In this document: piece after piece, positions 50,631 to 59,978 of the stretch
How positions within the stretch are numbered: position 1 is the first letter of the stretch
Layout: each line of letters starts with the position of its first letter
Source: Roseibium marinum
GTDB lineage: Bacteria > Pseudomonadota > Alphaproteobacteria > Rhizobiales > Stappiaceae
Assembly (NCBI RefSeq): GCF_002906165.1
Contig: NZ_PPCN01000001.1
Location: forward strand, 806,001 to 870,000
DNA length: 64,000 nucleotides
Reading direction: 5' to 3'
Program-made: the position numbers and the translations under genes
The notes under the pieces: generated by a model
The model's database searches: none
What the model was told of the DNA's origin: nothing
The model's input: the letters and a program-made list of their open reading frames with translations, nothing else

Positions 50631-51854
50631 CTAGCCGTGCTTTTGCGCGTATTTTTGACGAAAAAATGCATAAATTCCACCGTCGTTTAGTTTTCGGTCG
50701 TAGTAATCTTCTCGAGTTATAAGGCGAAAGATTATCGACAGCAGAAGTCGATCAAATGGATTTCGAAATTGCGAGACAAGTGCATTCTTGGTGACGTAAA
50801 ATTGGCTGCGCTTGTGCAATCGACGCCAGTCGTTCGCGGCAAGCCACACAGTGCTGGCGTCCATTTCCTCTACAATTTCTTCAACGAACGGTGAAGTTGG
50901 ATCATTTTCTATACGCGCATTGCAGTCTTTCGTCAGAACAATCGTTTGCTTGAAAAACGCACGGTTCTGACGACTTGTCGCCATCTCTGCCCAAAGAACA
51001 TGATCACGCACATCGTTGGGGCGTCTTTTCCGGACGCTAGTGTCCTTCGGGCTTAGTTCCACATTCAAGTGGGTTCGGCTGTCCTTTGCAATATAGACGT
51101 CACCGGGGTTGGGAACGACTTGGGCAAGGAAAATATCCATGTAGGTATTTGAAACACCGCGCACATTGGGGTCTGCCGGAATTTCAGCCATGACCTCCGG
51201 AAAGATGATGTACGGAATTATCAGGAACGTGTGAACGAGTATGACGTCGTCCGACAGCCTGTGAAACAGTTGGCCACAGTGCTCCTGACTTGGCTCCTTC
51301 TCCCAAAACCGATAGGACATATGTCTATGAAGGTTCTTGAAGATCAAAGCGGCAAGGTCTTCTGTGGAAATGTCCAACACACCGTTGTTGAGATAGCCGC
51401 CGTCAATGACGTCCCTGATCATGTCGGGCTTGTTCGAGCGCATGTTCCAGGAGCCGACAGCCTTGTATCCCTGATTTAGCGCTTCCACAAATTCCCGGAA
51501 ACTATCACGTGCCCAAATGCCGTCTACGAACAGGAAACCCAGCGCATCACCGTTCTCGTACGCAGCCTTAACGCCAATGTTCTGAAGATCACTCATCTGT
51601 TTATACTTGTGATCGTCGTCTAAGCTGCTAGTTTTTATTATAACATCACCAAATTTTCTAATATTCTCAATCGCACTTGCTTTCTCAAGCTGCCATTTTC
51701 CCGGTTTGTCAGTTATGATGTGGAACTTGCATTTATAGTGTTCTGAAAAAAAAGGAATATTTCCCGGCGCAAGTAGCGAAGGGATGCAGATCTCGCAAAG
51801 AGTTTGTATAAATTCTTCGCCCCAAACGACGAGAATGAATCGAACGGACTTCAT
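50631..51854 (-). CDS. Unassigned glycosyltransferase-like protein
   Basis: A 407-aa protein I cannot assign to a named family. It starts like a GT-A fold ('RFILVVWGEEFIQTLCEICIPSLLAPGNIPFF', 'CKFHIITD') and has 'ALGFLFVDGIWARDSFREFVEALNQGYKAVGSW', where a DxD-like metal site would fall but only VDG is seen. Long, charged C-terminal half with no membrane helix. Codon use is clearly more AT-rich than in the heptose cassette, suggesting separate acquisition. Position in a capsule island supports a role in polymer assembly. Confidence 0.55.
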   Translation of the reverse strand: MKSVRFILVVWGEEFIQTLCEICIPSLLAPGNIPFFSEHYKCKFHIITDKPGKWQLEKASAIENIRKFGDVIIKTSSLDDDHKYKQMSDLQNIGVKAAYENGDALGFLFVDGIWARDSFREFVEALNQGYKAVGSWNMRSNKPDMIRDVIDGGYLNNGVLDISTEDLAALIFKNLHRHMSYRFWEKEPSQEHCGQLFHRLSDDVILVHTFLIIPYIIFPEVMAEIPADPNVRGVSNTYMDIFLAQVVPNPGDVYIAKDSRTHLNVELSPKDTSVRKRRPNDVRDHVLWAEMATSRQNRAFFKQTIVLTKDCNARIENDPTSPFVEEIVEEMDASTVWLAANDWRRLHKRSQFYVTKNALVSQFRNPFDRLLLSIIFRLITREDYYDRKLNDGGIYAFFRQKYAQKHG

Positions 51855-52141
51855 GGATTTGCCTTAGCCTAGCGATCAACTTTTTCGCGTATTTTGGCCG
51901 CTCCTCGTCCTTCCACGCGCAACATAATTACTGTGGTTTCTTACGGGTAAGAAGCACCATTTCAGATGAACCAATATGGCCCTTGTTAAGCCAATTTGAG
52001 GTTAGGGTCGAGGCGCATTCTGAAGTGAGGTACTGTCCATCGAGGTCAGTATGGACTTGAGTAATTTCTTGGACCTACATTGCGCGCTGGATGAAAAATA
52101 TATAAGTAGCTGTAAAAGCAGAAGTCTGTTCAGGGTGGCTT
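51855..52141. promoter_or_regulatory. AT-rich divergent intergenic region
   Basis: These 287 bp separate the unassigned transferase gene from the sulfotransferase gene. Composition is AT-rich, with TATATAAG-like stretches at about 52098-52106 that could be a -10 region for the plus-strand gene. I see no ORF or long inverted repeat. Confidence 0.35.
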
Positions 52142-53260
52142 ATGTCCGAAATATATAAAGAAGCGCGCGAAGCGCATAATAAGAAATTACATGTACTTGC
52201 AGAAAAATTATATCGAGAAGATCAACTAAGCAGGAAGGTAGGATTTGGCGGAGGGCTGTACTGGTTAGACTGCATGATTTTGCTTGGAATGAAGGGAGAG
52301 GCCGAAGAGCTTATCGAACGTCTCTGGCAAAAACAAACCACCGACGCGGAGAGAGAACTGCTCGAAAAACGCCTTGAATATTATGAAGGTATTCTGGCCG
52401 AATGGGCGCAACAGGAACGCTTGCCTTCGCATCTCGATATTGGCTCGATCGCAAAAGAGATGCCGATCAAACCTTTTTATATCTCATCTTATGGCGGGTC
52501 CGCGACGGCCTGGCTTTCGGCATCACTTAGCTCGCATCCGGATATCGTCTGCTATCACGGCACCATGTCCTTCCCGCCGGGGCGCGCAGATCGTCGCTTT
52601 CATCGCATTCATCCGCGGGAGTTCATGCAGTCGCTGGTGGTGAGTGCAGAAGCGACACGCTTCAAGAAAGCATTCGGTGCCATCCACGGCTATCATGGGA
52701 CATCCGCCCGAGAAGCCGTTGAAGACCTCGGCGGGACATTCTGCGGTGTAATTCGCCATCCGATTAACCGTCTCAAGAGTCTCAGTCATATCCATCTGGC
52801 GGAGCATTGTGAAGCGCTTGAGCCGGTTCGGTTCAGGAAACTGAAGGGGGATGTGATGGCGACGCTCGCGGAAACACAGAACGAACAGCTGCTCGAAAAG
52901 GCCGCCAACAGAGCGTCGACGATCTTTCGCAATCTCGTCTGTTACGATTTTCAGATGCATGCGGAATGCGGTCGTGAGCGCCTGTTCAAGATGGAGGACC
53001 TGACAAGCAAACGGAAAAGCTACAAGGAATTCTTCAACTACGTGACCGACGGCAAGGTGAGTCCCTCCTGGCGCTACGTGTCCTCCGTGATGAAAATTAA
53101 CAATCAGAACCGCAGGGTTTCCAATGCCCCGGCCGCTTTTGCGCTTCGTAGCTGGCCGCAAGAAATCAAAAGTCAGATCTATCAGAATATCGAGGATCTC
53201 GGGCGCGAAAAGTATGTCGATTTCTATGAGTCCTACGGATACTCTGACCTTATTATCTAA
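52142..53260 (+). CDS. Sulfotransferase-like protein with helical N-terminal domain
   Basis: A 372-aa protein. Residues 1-105 are helical and TPR-like (EAREAHNKKLHVLAEKLYRE; EAEELIERLWQKQ). Residues 110-372 look like a PAPS-dependent sulfotransferase: 'FYISSYGGSATAWLSASLSSHP' occupies the 5'-phosphosulfate loop (115-124), and 'CGVIRHPINRLKSLSHI' (R205-H-P, Ser213) the 3'-phosphate site. It would sulfate the capsule sugar. The first 100 codons are much more AT-rich than the rest, so the gene looks like a mosaic. Confidence 0.7.
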   Translation: MSEIYKEAREAHNKKLHVLAEKLYREDQLSRKVGFGGGLYWLDCMILLGMKGEAEELIERLWQKQTTDAERELLEKRLEYYEGILAEWAQQERLPSHLDIGSIAKEMPIKPFYISSYGGSATAWLSASLSSHPDIVCYHGTMSFPPGRADRRFHRIHPREFMQSLVVSAEATRFKKAFGAIHGYHGTSAREAVEDLGGTFCGVIRHPINRLKSLSHIHLAEHCEALEPVRFRKLKGDVMATLAETQNEQLLEKAANRASTIFRNLVCYDFQMHAECGRERLFKMEDLTSKRKSYKEFFNYVTDGKVSPSWRYVSSVMKINNQNRRVSNAPAAFALRSWPQEIKSQIYQNIEDLGREKYVDFYESYGYSDLII

Positions 53261-53347
53261 ATGGTCGATGAAATATGTTGGTGCCTATCAAAGGCACCTT
53301 CTGGCAGATGCTTGAAAAAGGCACATGTGCGTTGTGGAGAGAGCAGT

Positions 53348-54166
53348 ATGAGCAAAGCAATTGACACGAAGCCGGCCGACGAAATGGCCAAGCTCAACTC
53401 TTCTGAAGGTCAGAAAGGCGAGACGCCCGGAACCGCTTTCGAGGAAGCAACCGCCGCTGCCAAGAAGATCTGGGCCAACAACGAGAATGAAGAATACCGG
53501 AAAGACAATTCACATTTCCGCGGTGTTGGTCGCTGGACGGACGATGAGCGCTGGAAGAGTATCGGTAAGAACTCGCTCACGGCGTTGAATCGCCATATCA
53601 GAATGGTCACAAACGACCCGTTTTACTGGACGCAGGAGCGGAACATGCTGGAATGGGGTCCTGGAGGAGGATCCAATGCCTATGCATTTCGGAAACTCGT
53701 TCAGTACTACTACGGTGTCGATATTTCCCAAGACAATCTCAATGAGACCGAACGGGTCGCAAGCGAAGATGGAACTCAGGGCTTCGTTCCGGTCCTGTTG
53801 AACAGCTCGATTGACGACGTCATCAAAAGCGTTCGTGAGCCGGTCGATATTTTTCTTTCAACAGCCGTTTTCCAGCATTTTCCCTCGAAAGCCTACGGTG
53901 TCGAAGTACTGAAATGCGTTCATCAAGTCCTGAAGCCTGGCGGGATCGGAATGGTGCAGATCCGTTTCGACAACGGGAACCCCAAATACAAGCCTATCGC
54001 AGAACTCGAAGAATATCATGAGAAGCATATTACTGCGACAAGCTATGCGCTTGACGAATTCTTTGGAATTCTTCAGGAGATCGGCTTCTACGAGATTTTC
54101 ATCACCGGTCTAAACAGGGACATCAATTACGTAACGTACCTGTTCCGTCGTAAAAACAACGCCTAG
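53348..54166 (+). CDS. Class I SAM-dependent methyltransferase
   Basis: A 272-aa methyltransferase: 'MLEWGPGGGSNAYAFRKLVQYYYGVDISQDNLNE' (motif I and the acidic strand end), 'VDIFLSTAVFQHFPSKAYGVEVLKCVHQVLKPGGIGMVQIRF' (motifs IV-V). An extra 80-residue N-terminal helical segment precedes it. ATG 53348 follows a GGAGAG site; the longer frame adds 29 unconserved residues. It follows the sulfotransferase gene by 87 bp on the same strand and probably decorates the same polymer. A strong hairpin after its stop ends the unit. Confidence 0.8.
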   Translation: MSKAIDTKPADEMAKLNSSEGQKGETPGTAFEEATAAAKKIWANNENEEYRKDNSHFRGVGRWTDDERWKSIGKNSLTALNRHIRMVTNDPFYWTQERNMLEWGPGGGSNAYAFRKLVQYYYGVDISQDNLNETERVASEDGTQGFVPVLLNSSIDDVIKSVREPVDIFLSTAVFQHFPSKAYGVEVLKCVHQVLKPGGIGMVQIRFDNGNPKYKPIAELEEYHEKHITATSYALDEFFGILQEIGFYEIFITGLNRDINYVTYLFRRKNNA

Positions 54167-54186
54167 CAGTGCAGTCTATGTAATTG

Positions 54187-54221
54187 AAGCGTGAGGCAAC
54201 GAAAGGCCTTGCCTCACGTTT
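54187..54221. terminator. Bidirectional hairpin terminator between convergent genes
   Basis: CGTGAGGCAA (54190-54199) pairs perfectly with TTGCCTCACG (54209-54218), and the stem extends by A-T and G-T pairs to about 54187-54221 with a 9-nt loop. It lies in the 60-bp gap between two converging genes, the usual place for a shared terminator. The flanking T tracts are weak. Confidence 0.65.
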
Positions 54222-54226
54222 GAAGG

Positions 54227-55321
54227 TCATTCCGCAGGCGCAGGTGTGATTGCGCTGTCGACGAAATGCTCTTCGAAATTTCGCACAAGAACCTCATAGT
54301 CGTCGTTCTCCCACACGACCTTCTGCTTCTCCTGCAGAAACCGGTAATTCTTACCGATTTCATCGCCCATTTCGATGCGAAACTTGGTCGATGTAACTAG
54401 GACACTCTCGGTAATGACCTTGGCGGCCATGAATTTGACTTTCTCGTCAAAAAGGCCGAACACCCAAGGACCGTTGTTTACGAAGAAGGATACTGCGGCG
54501 CGTTCATAGAGGGCAACGCGGAAATTGAGATTCCAGTTGGGTATATCACAGATAGGATAACCGCTGAGGTCTGCCGGCAAGGGGTCATATGCCTTATCGA
54601 AATCCCGGACAATCAGAGGCTGATAGCCCTTGGTCGTCAGATACCTGCAGAACTTCTCCCACTCTCTAATTTTGTTGTTTCGATCCTTTTGATAGGACGC
54701 TTCGCGCAATGTGATCACCGCCAGTTTCACATCCTGCAATCCTTTTTGGGTCAACCAACTCTCGACATTTTGAAGCGCGTCCGAGGGGGCTCGTAGCGAC
54801 TGCACATTCTTGCCGTCGTTCACCTTGTCCCAAGTGTTGTACCAGCTGTAATAGCGCGTCGGCCGGTCCAAGGTATATCCATAGGGAAACACGGGGGAGC
54901 CGTCTTGCGGTACCAGCTTTTCCGCCGATTTGCGGTCAGAAACGATAGATATGCCGGAACAACTCGGTAGGGTTCTAAGAGCAGGGGCGATAATGCTTAA
55001 AATGCGATGTTTTGAATGATCCACCGAGTGTACTGACAAATCACGGAAGCCATTTCCTGGTGCAGGGACGACAATCAGCCGAACATGCTTGCAGCCGAAT
55101 TCGAGCCTTGCGATTTCCGCCAACGATAGGAAATTTGCAATGTCAAACGTTACCGGACAGACGGCGAGATCGTAAAAAGCCCTGAGTTCGCCTTGAGCCG
55201 GAGACAACTCGATCCCCGGAGCGGTTTTTTTCGCAGCCGCCCAAGTTTTCAGTCGTTTAATCAGTTTATTCGGCCATCTAGGAAGCTTTTTTTGGAATTC
55301 GGCGACGATACCGCTGATCAT
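54227..55321 (-). CDS. Unassigned capsule-locus protein, related to the C-terminal module of its neighbour
   Basis: A 364-aa soluble protein of no family I can name. Core: 'AFYDLAVCPVTFDIANFLSLAEIARLEFGCKHVRLIVVPAPGNGFRD', then 'YYSWYNTWDKV' and 'LNFRVALYERAAVSFFVNNGPWVFGLFDE', an acceptor/donor-like lobe. It aligns by eye with the last 270 residues of the upstream 946-aa protein ('WLTQKGLQDVKLAVITLREASY' against 'WLGSKGLDENLVVVTFGDSL'). The start is set at ATG 55321 (GGGA 6 nt upstream); ATGs at 55369 and 55390 are alternatives, 55390 overlapping the upstream gene by 32 bp. A sugar- or nucleotide-handling role is likely but unproven. Confidence 0.5.
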   Translation of the reverse strand: MISGIVAEFQKKLPRWPNKLIKRLKTWAAAKKTAPGIELSPAQGELRAFYDLAVCPVTFDIANFLSLAEIARLEFGCKHVRLIVVPAPGNGFRDLSVHSVDHSKHRILSIIAPALRTLPSCSGISIVSDRKSAEKLVPQDGSPVFPYGYTLDRPTRYYSWYNTWDKVNDGKNVQSLRAPSDALQNVESWLTQKGLQDVKLAVITLREASYQKDRNNKIREWEKFCRYLTTKGYQPLIVRDFDKAYDPLPADLSGYPICDIPNWNLNFRVALYERAAVSFFVNNGPWVFGLFDEKVKFMAAKVITESVLVTSTKFRIEMGDEIGKNYRFLQEKQKVVWENDDYEVLVRNFEEHFVDSAITPAPAE

Positions 55322-55358
55322 GAGTTTTCCCACTAATGCCTTGAAAAATCCAGATCGC

Positions 55359-58199
55359 TTAAAGCTCATCGAGCAGCAAAGGCTGATCACCGCAAATTTG
55401 TCTCAAAAGACTCGTCGGGGATTCGTTTTCCCAGTCTTCCGGTGTCAGGGTAACACATACGCCGTTGTTGCCGACAAAAAGCTGGTCCCAGCCATCGTTT
55501 GAAACGACAATATTGGTGCCAGCGTTTTGGCAAAGTGCGATCGCGGCGTCTAGAGCATATACCGCTGGTTCAAAGAGGTTGATGCGCTCGGGCAATTGCT
55601 GACAGTTTTCCACGAAGTGCCTGCTTCCGTTCAGCAAAATGTTTCTGTGTGCTGCTATTTCCACCAAGCAGTCGGAGCACAGGATACTCTCGGCTTGTGC
55701 ATTGTTGAGGCTATCGCCAAAGGTTACTACGACGAGATTTTCATCCAGGCCCTTTGAGCCCAGCCAGCGTTTGGTCTGTGTCAGGACGTCATTTGAAGCC
55801 GATATCACTTTAAGGCCGGTGATCGATTTAGCATCGGCGCCAGGCAGGGCAAGAGCCTCGATATCCAGCTTCCGCAAAACCTTATCGCTTTCACTCCTGG
55901 AGGCAGTTTCGATGCTTCCCAAGGCGTCAATATGGATATTCACGGAGCGGCCCGACATGCCGTAAAATAGCGTTAGGATATCTCCGGAGTGCGTTGCAGC
56001 TTCCGAACCGTGGAAAACGAGATCAAGAGCTGTCTTGCTATCTGTTCCAAGAACGGTCTTGTAAAAAATTCGTGCCAATGTGTTTCGGTTAATTGGCAGG
56101 TTTTCATCGATCAGGAAAGTGCGACGGATGCTGAAGTCGCCGCTGGTTCTGTCGACATCCTTGAGGTATCTGTTTTCCGCGCATTTCTGGATGCTGAGCG
56201 GCACGGACATGATCGGCATGTCGCTGCAGTTCCTGGCAACATTAGAGCGGTATTCATTTTTCTGCTCCCAATCCATTCGGATTTCTTCCACAGCGCTTTC
56301 AGGCGTTTCCGAAAGGTGTTCTTTTCGAAAAGCTTCGAATTCGCCGCATTTTACTTGCCATACCGCAGGATCCTTGTAAGAGCGGTAGTCGGCCAAAATC
56401 TTGTCGACAAGGCTCTCTTTGGTGCCGCAATAGGTCATTCTTCCCAAGTCGACATACTGATGAAACAGCTGGCGCCCCATGTCGTCCAGCAACGTTACAT
56501 CCATGTCGAACTCCAACCCTTCGCGCGCGAGAGTGGAGTATTTCGTGATAACGTGGTGACACCGCTCCATCAGGCTATAGAGGGGGATCTTGCTCGAATT
56601 TTCGACTTCAATGTTATCAGTGCCGTATTTCTCGATAAGTTCCGCTAGGCCATCCACGATCGGAAGTTGCATAGGGTGTAACCTCACCAGAAGGCGGGCA
56701 TCCTTCGGCAAGGCTCTGGAAACTGCCACGATACCGGTGAAATCCACATGGTGGTACTGCGGTGAAAACAGAATGTTGTAAGTGGCGTCACCAATTTCTT
56801 TCAAAAATTCTCTATGTGACGGTTTAAGTTTGCTTTCTTCTTTCTCGTGATTACGCTTGAAGATTTCCAGCTCGGCGTGTCCTGCGACGATTGCAGGGCG
56901 ATGAAAGGCGTTTCGCGGTTGGTGAGTTTCCGAGTTCTCCTTTTCGAATTTGTCGAAGACCCAGTAATAATCGGGGTGATTGACGTAGCCGTTCTCGGGC
57001 ATCTTCACCCAGTGCGTGGTTTGCCACTGATGGGATCCTATCAGGCCGTGTTGGACTTCGATGACTGGAATGCCGAGGCTCTTGCAAGCAAGGATCAGGC
57101 CGATGGACTCGGGAGAATAATAAAACTCCTGGAAGACGAATCTGGGGTTTATGCGGCCGACGAAGTCTCTGAAAAAATTGGCGTACCCCCAAGCGTACTG
57201 CATGTTTCTTAAAAGTGCATTGTAGTTCTTCTTGTCACTCGGCAGGCCGAGTTTGCTGCAGGCCCGCGTGTAGAGGCGCCAGGATTCCTTGCTTTCGGTG
57301 CCACTCCACGATGGAAAATCGGACTTCATATGATCGAAGAATCTCTTCTGGTCGTGCTTCCAGGGCGTGCGGAAGTATTTAGGCGCCAGTACACGCGGTT
57401 GGCGTTTCAAGGCCTTGTCGTCGTATTCTTCGATTTTCAAGCAGGAATAGTTGGGTGCGAGAAGCTGGTGCAGATAATCGCAAGGTCCGTCAACCCAAAA
57501 CCCATTCTTTCGCTTGATGTACCGTAACGCACGTGAAAAGAACAAGAATTCGATATCGAGATTGCCGGCCTTGAACGCGGCGTCGTTTTCAAGAAACGAA
57601 ATATCGGGTGGCGTATACTTAATTTCATTGGTAAAGGCATTTTCATACTGATACAGCGTCGCTTCTGCATCGCCGGCGATTCGTGTTGTCAGCCTGCCGC
57701 CTGCGAGGATCCGGTTTTCAACCTCGGTCGCAAGCACAGTGCGCAACATGGGCCAAATTTCCATGCCGTGATATTTGGCATTGGCGATTAGATTTACATG
57801 ATGATTTTCAATTTCTGCAAGTATTTCAGCAAGTGAAATGCGGTAGTTGCTGGATTTTAGATTGCGTCCTCTTTGACTTAATGCTCGAAGAGGTTCGGTT
57901 GCTGCAAGCGGAAATTTCTCGCAAAAGGCGGTGGCATAGGTTCTTAGCTGAAACGAATAGGGAAATATTCTAGCAGCGGCGGTGAGCGGTCCCGAAAGCA
58001 CTTTCGCTATTACCAAACCTTCTTTGCCTTTGAGCTGGCTGATCAACTCCTGAATGAAGACATTTATCTCTGGTGTGAGCGCCAAGACCGGTCTGGAGGT
58101 GTCTTCAACCTTTTCTTTGATAGTTGAAGCGCTGACACAAAAGGATGTCAATTCAGACCAATCGGATTCGAAAATTTGACTTTCTTGCATGTTCACCAT
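55359..58199 (-). CDS. Large two-module GT-B-like capsule protein
   Basis: A 946-aa protein (964 if TTG 58253 is used; positions here use that numbering). The first module ends near 660 and shows capsule-type GT-B marks: 'IGLILACKSLGIPVIEVQHGLIGSHQW' (384-410), 'LLVRLHPMQLPIV' (521-533) and 'VITKYSTLAREGLEFD' (568-583). The last module (about 700-964) resembles the product of the downstream gene. ATG 58199 is tentative; no start has a strong ribosome site. Possibly a polymerising transferase with an accessory module. AT-rich relative to the heptose cassette. It is the last coding gene before the insertion-sequence remnants. Confidence 0.6.
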   Translation of the reverse strand: MVNMQESQIFESDWSELTSFCVSASTIKEKVEDTSRPVLALTPEINVFIQELISQLKGKEGLVIAKVLSGPLTAAARIFPYSFQLRTYATAFCEKFPLAATEPLRALSQRGRNLKSSNYRISLAEILAEIENHHVNLIANAKYHGMEIWPMLRTVLATEVENRILAGGRLTTRIAGDAEATLYQYENAFTNEIKYTPPDISFLENDAAFKAGNLDIEFLFFSRALRYIKRKNGFWVDGPCDYLHQLLAPNYSCLKIEEYDDKALKRQPRVLAPKYFRTPWKHDQKRFFDHMKSDFPSWSGTESKESWRLYTRACSKLGLPSDKKNYNALLRNMQYAWGYANFFRDFVGRINPRFVFQEFYYSPESIGLILACKSLGIPVIEVQHGLIGSHQWQTTHWVKMPENGYVNHPDYYWVFDKFEKENSETHQPRNAFHRPAIVAGHAELEIFKRNHEKEESKLKPSHREFLKEIGDATYNILFSPQYHHVDFTGIVAVSRALPKDARLLVRLHPMQLPIVDGLAELIEKYGTDNIEVENSSKIPLYSLMERCHHVITKYSTLAREGLEFDMDVTLLDDMGRQLFHQYVDLGRMTYCGTKESLVDKILADYRSYKDPAVWQVKCGEFEAFRKEHLSETPESAVEEIRMDWEQKNEYRSNVARNCSDMPIMSVPLSIQKCAENRYLKDVDRTSGDFSIRRTFLIDENLPINRNTLARIFYKTVLGTDSKTALDLVFHGSEAATHSGDILTLFYGMSGRSVNIHIDALGSIETASRSESDKVLRKLDIEALALPGADAKSITGLKVISASNDVLTQTKRWLGSKGLDENLVVVTFGDSLNNAQAESILCSDCLVEIAAHRNILLNGSRHFVENCQQLPERINLFEPAVYALDAAIALCQNAGTNIVVSNDGWDQLFVGNNGVCVTLTPEDWENESPTSLLRQICGDQPLLLDEL

Positions 58200-58409
58200 A
58201 ACGCGTCGCTTTAATAGGGATCTTGTATCCGAAAACACACTGATAATTTTCAAGCTTTTTTAGAGCGCCCGTTCTGCCTTTACATTTTCATCGATCCTAT
58301 TGGCATGTTTTAACACTTTGAACAGTGCACGCATTCGATTTGTCACTTTATTTTTCGCTCTGCAACATTAGATCCTGACCCGCTCCCGCCTGAAGGGCAA
58401 GGACCCCTG
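58200..58409. other. AT-rich intergenic region at the right edge of the capsule genes
   Basis: Promoter side of the large GT-B-like gene. Composition is AT-rich until about 58370, then shifts to transposon-like GC-rich DNA. No ORF with a ribosome site is visible. Confidence 0.4.
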
Positions 58410-58548
58410 ATGGGGCCTGGCAATTTCAGTGACGATTTGAAGCGCGATGCGGTCGCGTAGATTGCAGGGTGGGGTTATCTGGTTGCGGTCTACCGAGGTG
58501 TTTTCACTAAAGTCAATACTCGCTTCACGCGGAGAGAAACAAGTTCTT
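58410..58548 (+). pseudogene. Decayed IS3-type transposase OrfA fragment
   Basis: Translating from 58410 gives 'GNFSDDFKRDAVA', then a stop (58458-58460), then 'IAGWGYLVAVYRGVF'. This matches the N-terminus of IS3-family OrfA proteins (F-S-D-x-F-K-R-D-A-V, then R-G-Y-x-V-A-E-V), with the helix-turn-helix lost by stop and drift. It is a remnant only, opposite in strand to the other IS3 pieces here. Confidence 0.55.
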
Positions 58549-58759
58549 GAAACCATTGAACTCACCCGAATGCGAACAAGCATCGGAAATTTGCCGACTA
58601 AAATAGGATTCGATGTGGAGAAGCCCGAAAGCGGCTGGGCGACAGACGTCACTTACCATCAGAATACCGCCTGTCGTGCTGTCGTGGCCGCTCTTTTTCT
58701 CGCCGAGTCGTGAGGCTGCCGATGCAGAGCCATCAGACCACTGACCTGCCACTGATCTT

Positions 58760-59078
58760 TCATCCAGCCGCAGCTTGAGCCCGGTTGGTATTTACGCCTG
58801 TTGGCGCAGGTTGAGCAAGCGCCCGATACGCGGAGCTTTCCTCTCTCGCAGCGAGGCGGGCGCTTGCCGTCGCCAGGGTCCGCGCATAGTCGGCCGGGGT
58901 CTGGTAGTCCAAAGCTGAATGCGGGCGTTCGGTGTTATAGTCGGCCGCCCATGCGGCGATGACCACGCGGGCATGGGCCAGGTTTAAGAACATCGTCTCG
59001 TTGAGCAATTCGTCCCGCATCCGACCGTTGAAACTCTCCACGAAGCCATTCTGCATAGGTTTTCCTGGCGCGATGTAG
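58760..59078 (-). pseudogene. C-terminal fragment of an IS3-family transposase (OrfB), cut by another IS
   Basis: The frame encodes '[26 protein letters not shown]...[18 protein letters not shown]', the end of the IS3 integrase core with the catalytic Glu in 'FVESFNGR'. The upstream two thirds, with both catalytic Asp residues, are missing: the frame ends at 59079, exactly where the intact IS3 element begins. This shows the order of events: the younger IS3 landed in or next to the older transposase. Confidence 0.75.
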
Positions 59079-59120
59079 TGCGGTAATCATCCCATTTTTA
59101 GTGGGTTTCAAAACCGAGCT

Positions 59121-59948
59121 TCAGGCCGCTGTTTTCAGTTTCATTGCGGGCGTAATGCCGCCGATGGCCATGTTGGGCCGCTCATTGTTGTATGTCCATA
59201 GCCAGCGCGTGGCGTGATCCTGTGCCTCCTCAATCGTCTTGAATATATATTGTCCGAGCCATTCATGGCGAACGGTTCGGTTGTAGCGTTCGACGTAGGC
59301 GTTCTGCTGCGGTTTGCCGGGTTGGATATACTCCAAACCGATCCCACGTCTCGAAGCCCATATTTGCAGGGCGGCACTGACGTTTTCCGGGCCATTATCC
59401 ACCCGGATGTTCAGGGGCTGGCCGCGCCACTCGATGATCCGCTCCAGGGTGCGGATGACACGAAGGGCGGGAATGGAAATGGCCACTTCAATGCCCAGGC
59501 CCTCACGGTTGAAGTCGTCCAGAACGTTCAAGGTCCTGAAGCTGCGCCCGTCGGACCGCTGATCCGACATGAAGTCCATAGACCAGGTCATATTGGGACC
59601 ATCGGGAACAGCCAACGGTTCCGCTTTTTCCCGAACCAAGCGCTTCTTCGGCTTGATGCGCAGGTTCAGTTCGAGCGAACGATAGATCCGCCGGACGCGC
59701 TTGTGGTTCCATACGAAGCCTCTGACATTGCGCAGATAAAGGAAGCACAGGCCGAAGCCCCAGGTTCGGTGAGCCGTCGTCAGCCGGACCAGCCAGTCCG
59801 CGATCTCTGCGTTCTCGTTGCTGAGTTTGCGCTCATGGCGATAGCAGCTTTCACTGATCTGGAAAGTCCGGCAGGCAAGCGCGATGCTCACACCACGCAG
59901 CCGAATTGCATTCATGGCCATCCATTGGCCGTCAGGCGATGCTTGCAT
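59121..59948 (-). CDS. IS3-family transposase OrfB (DDE integrase core)
   Basis: A 275-aa OrfB. '[20 protein letters not shown]' and '[32 protein letters not shown]' form the HTH_21 region. The integrase core keeps all three acidic residues: Asp in '[26 protein letters not shown]', Asp in '[10 protein letters not shown]', Glu in '[16 protein letters not shown]'. It appears intact. As in other IS3 elements, it is normally made as OrfAB by a programmed -1 frameshift from orfA, which ends 30 bp before this ATG. Confidence 0.85.
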   Translation of the reverse strand: MQASPDGQWMAMNAIRLRGVSIALACRTFQISESCYRHERKLSNENAEIADWLVRLTTAHRTWGFGLCFLYLRNVRGFVWNHKRVRRIYRSLELNLRIKPKKRLVREKAEPLAVPDGPNMTWSMDFMSDQRSDGRSFRTLNVLDDFNREGLGIEVAISIPALRVIRTLERIIEWRGQPLNIRVDNGPENVSAALQIWASRRGIGLEYIQPGKPQQNAYVERYNRTVRHEWLGQYIFKTIEEAQDHATRWLWTYNNERPNMAIGGITPAMKLKTAA

Positions 59949-59978
59949 CGCCGAGAGGCTCTCGACGCTGAGACGGCC

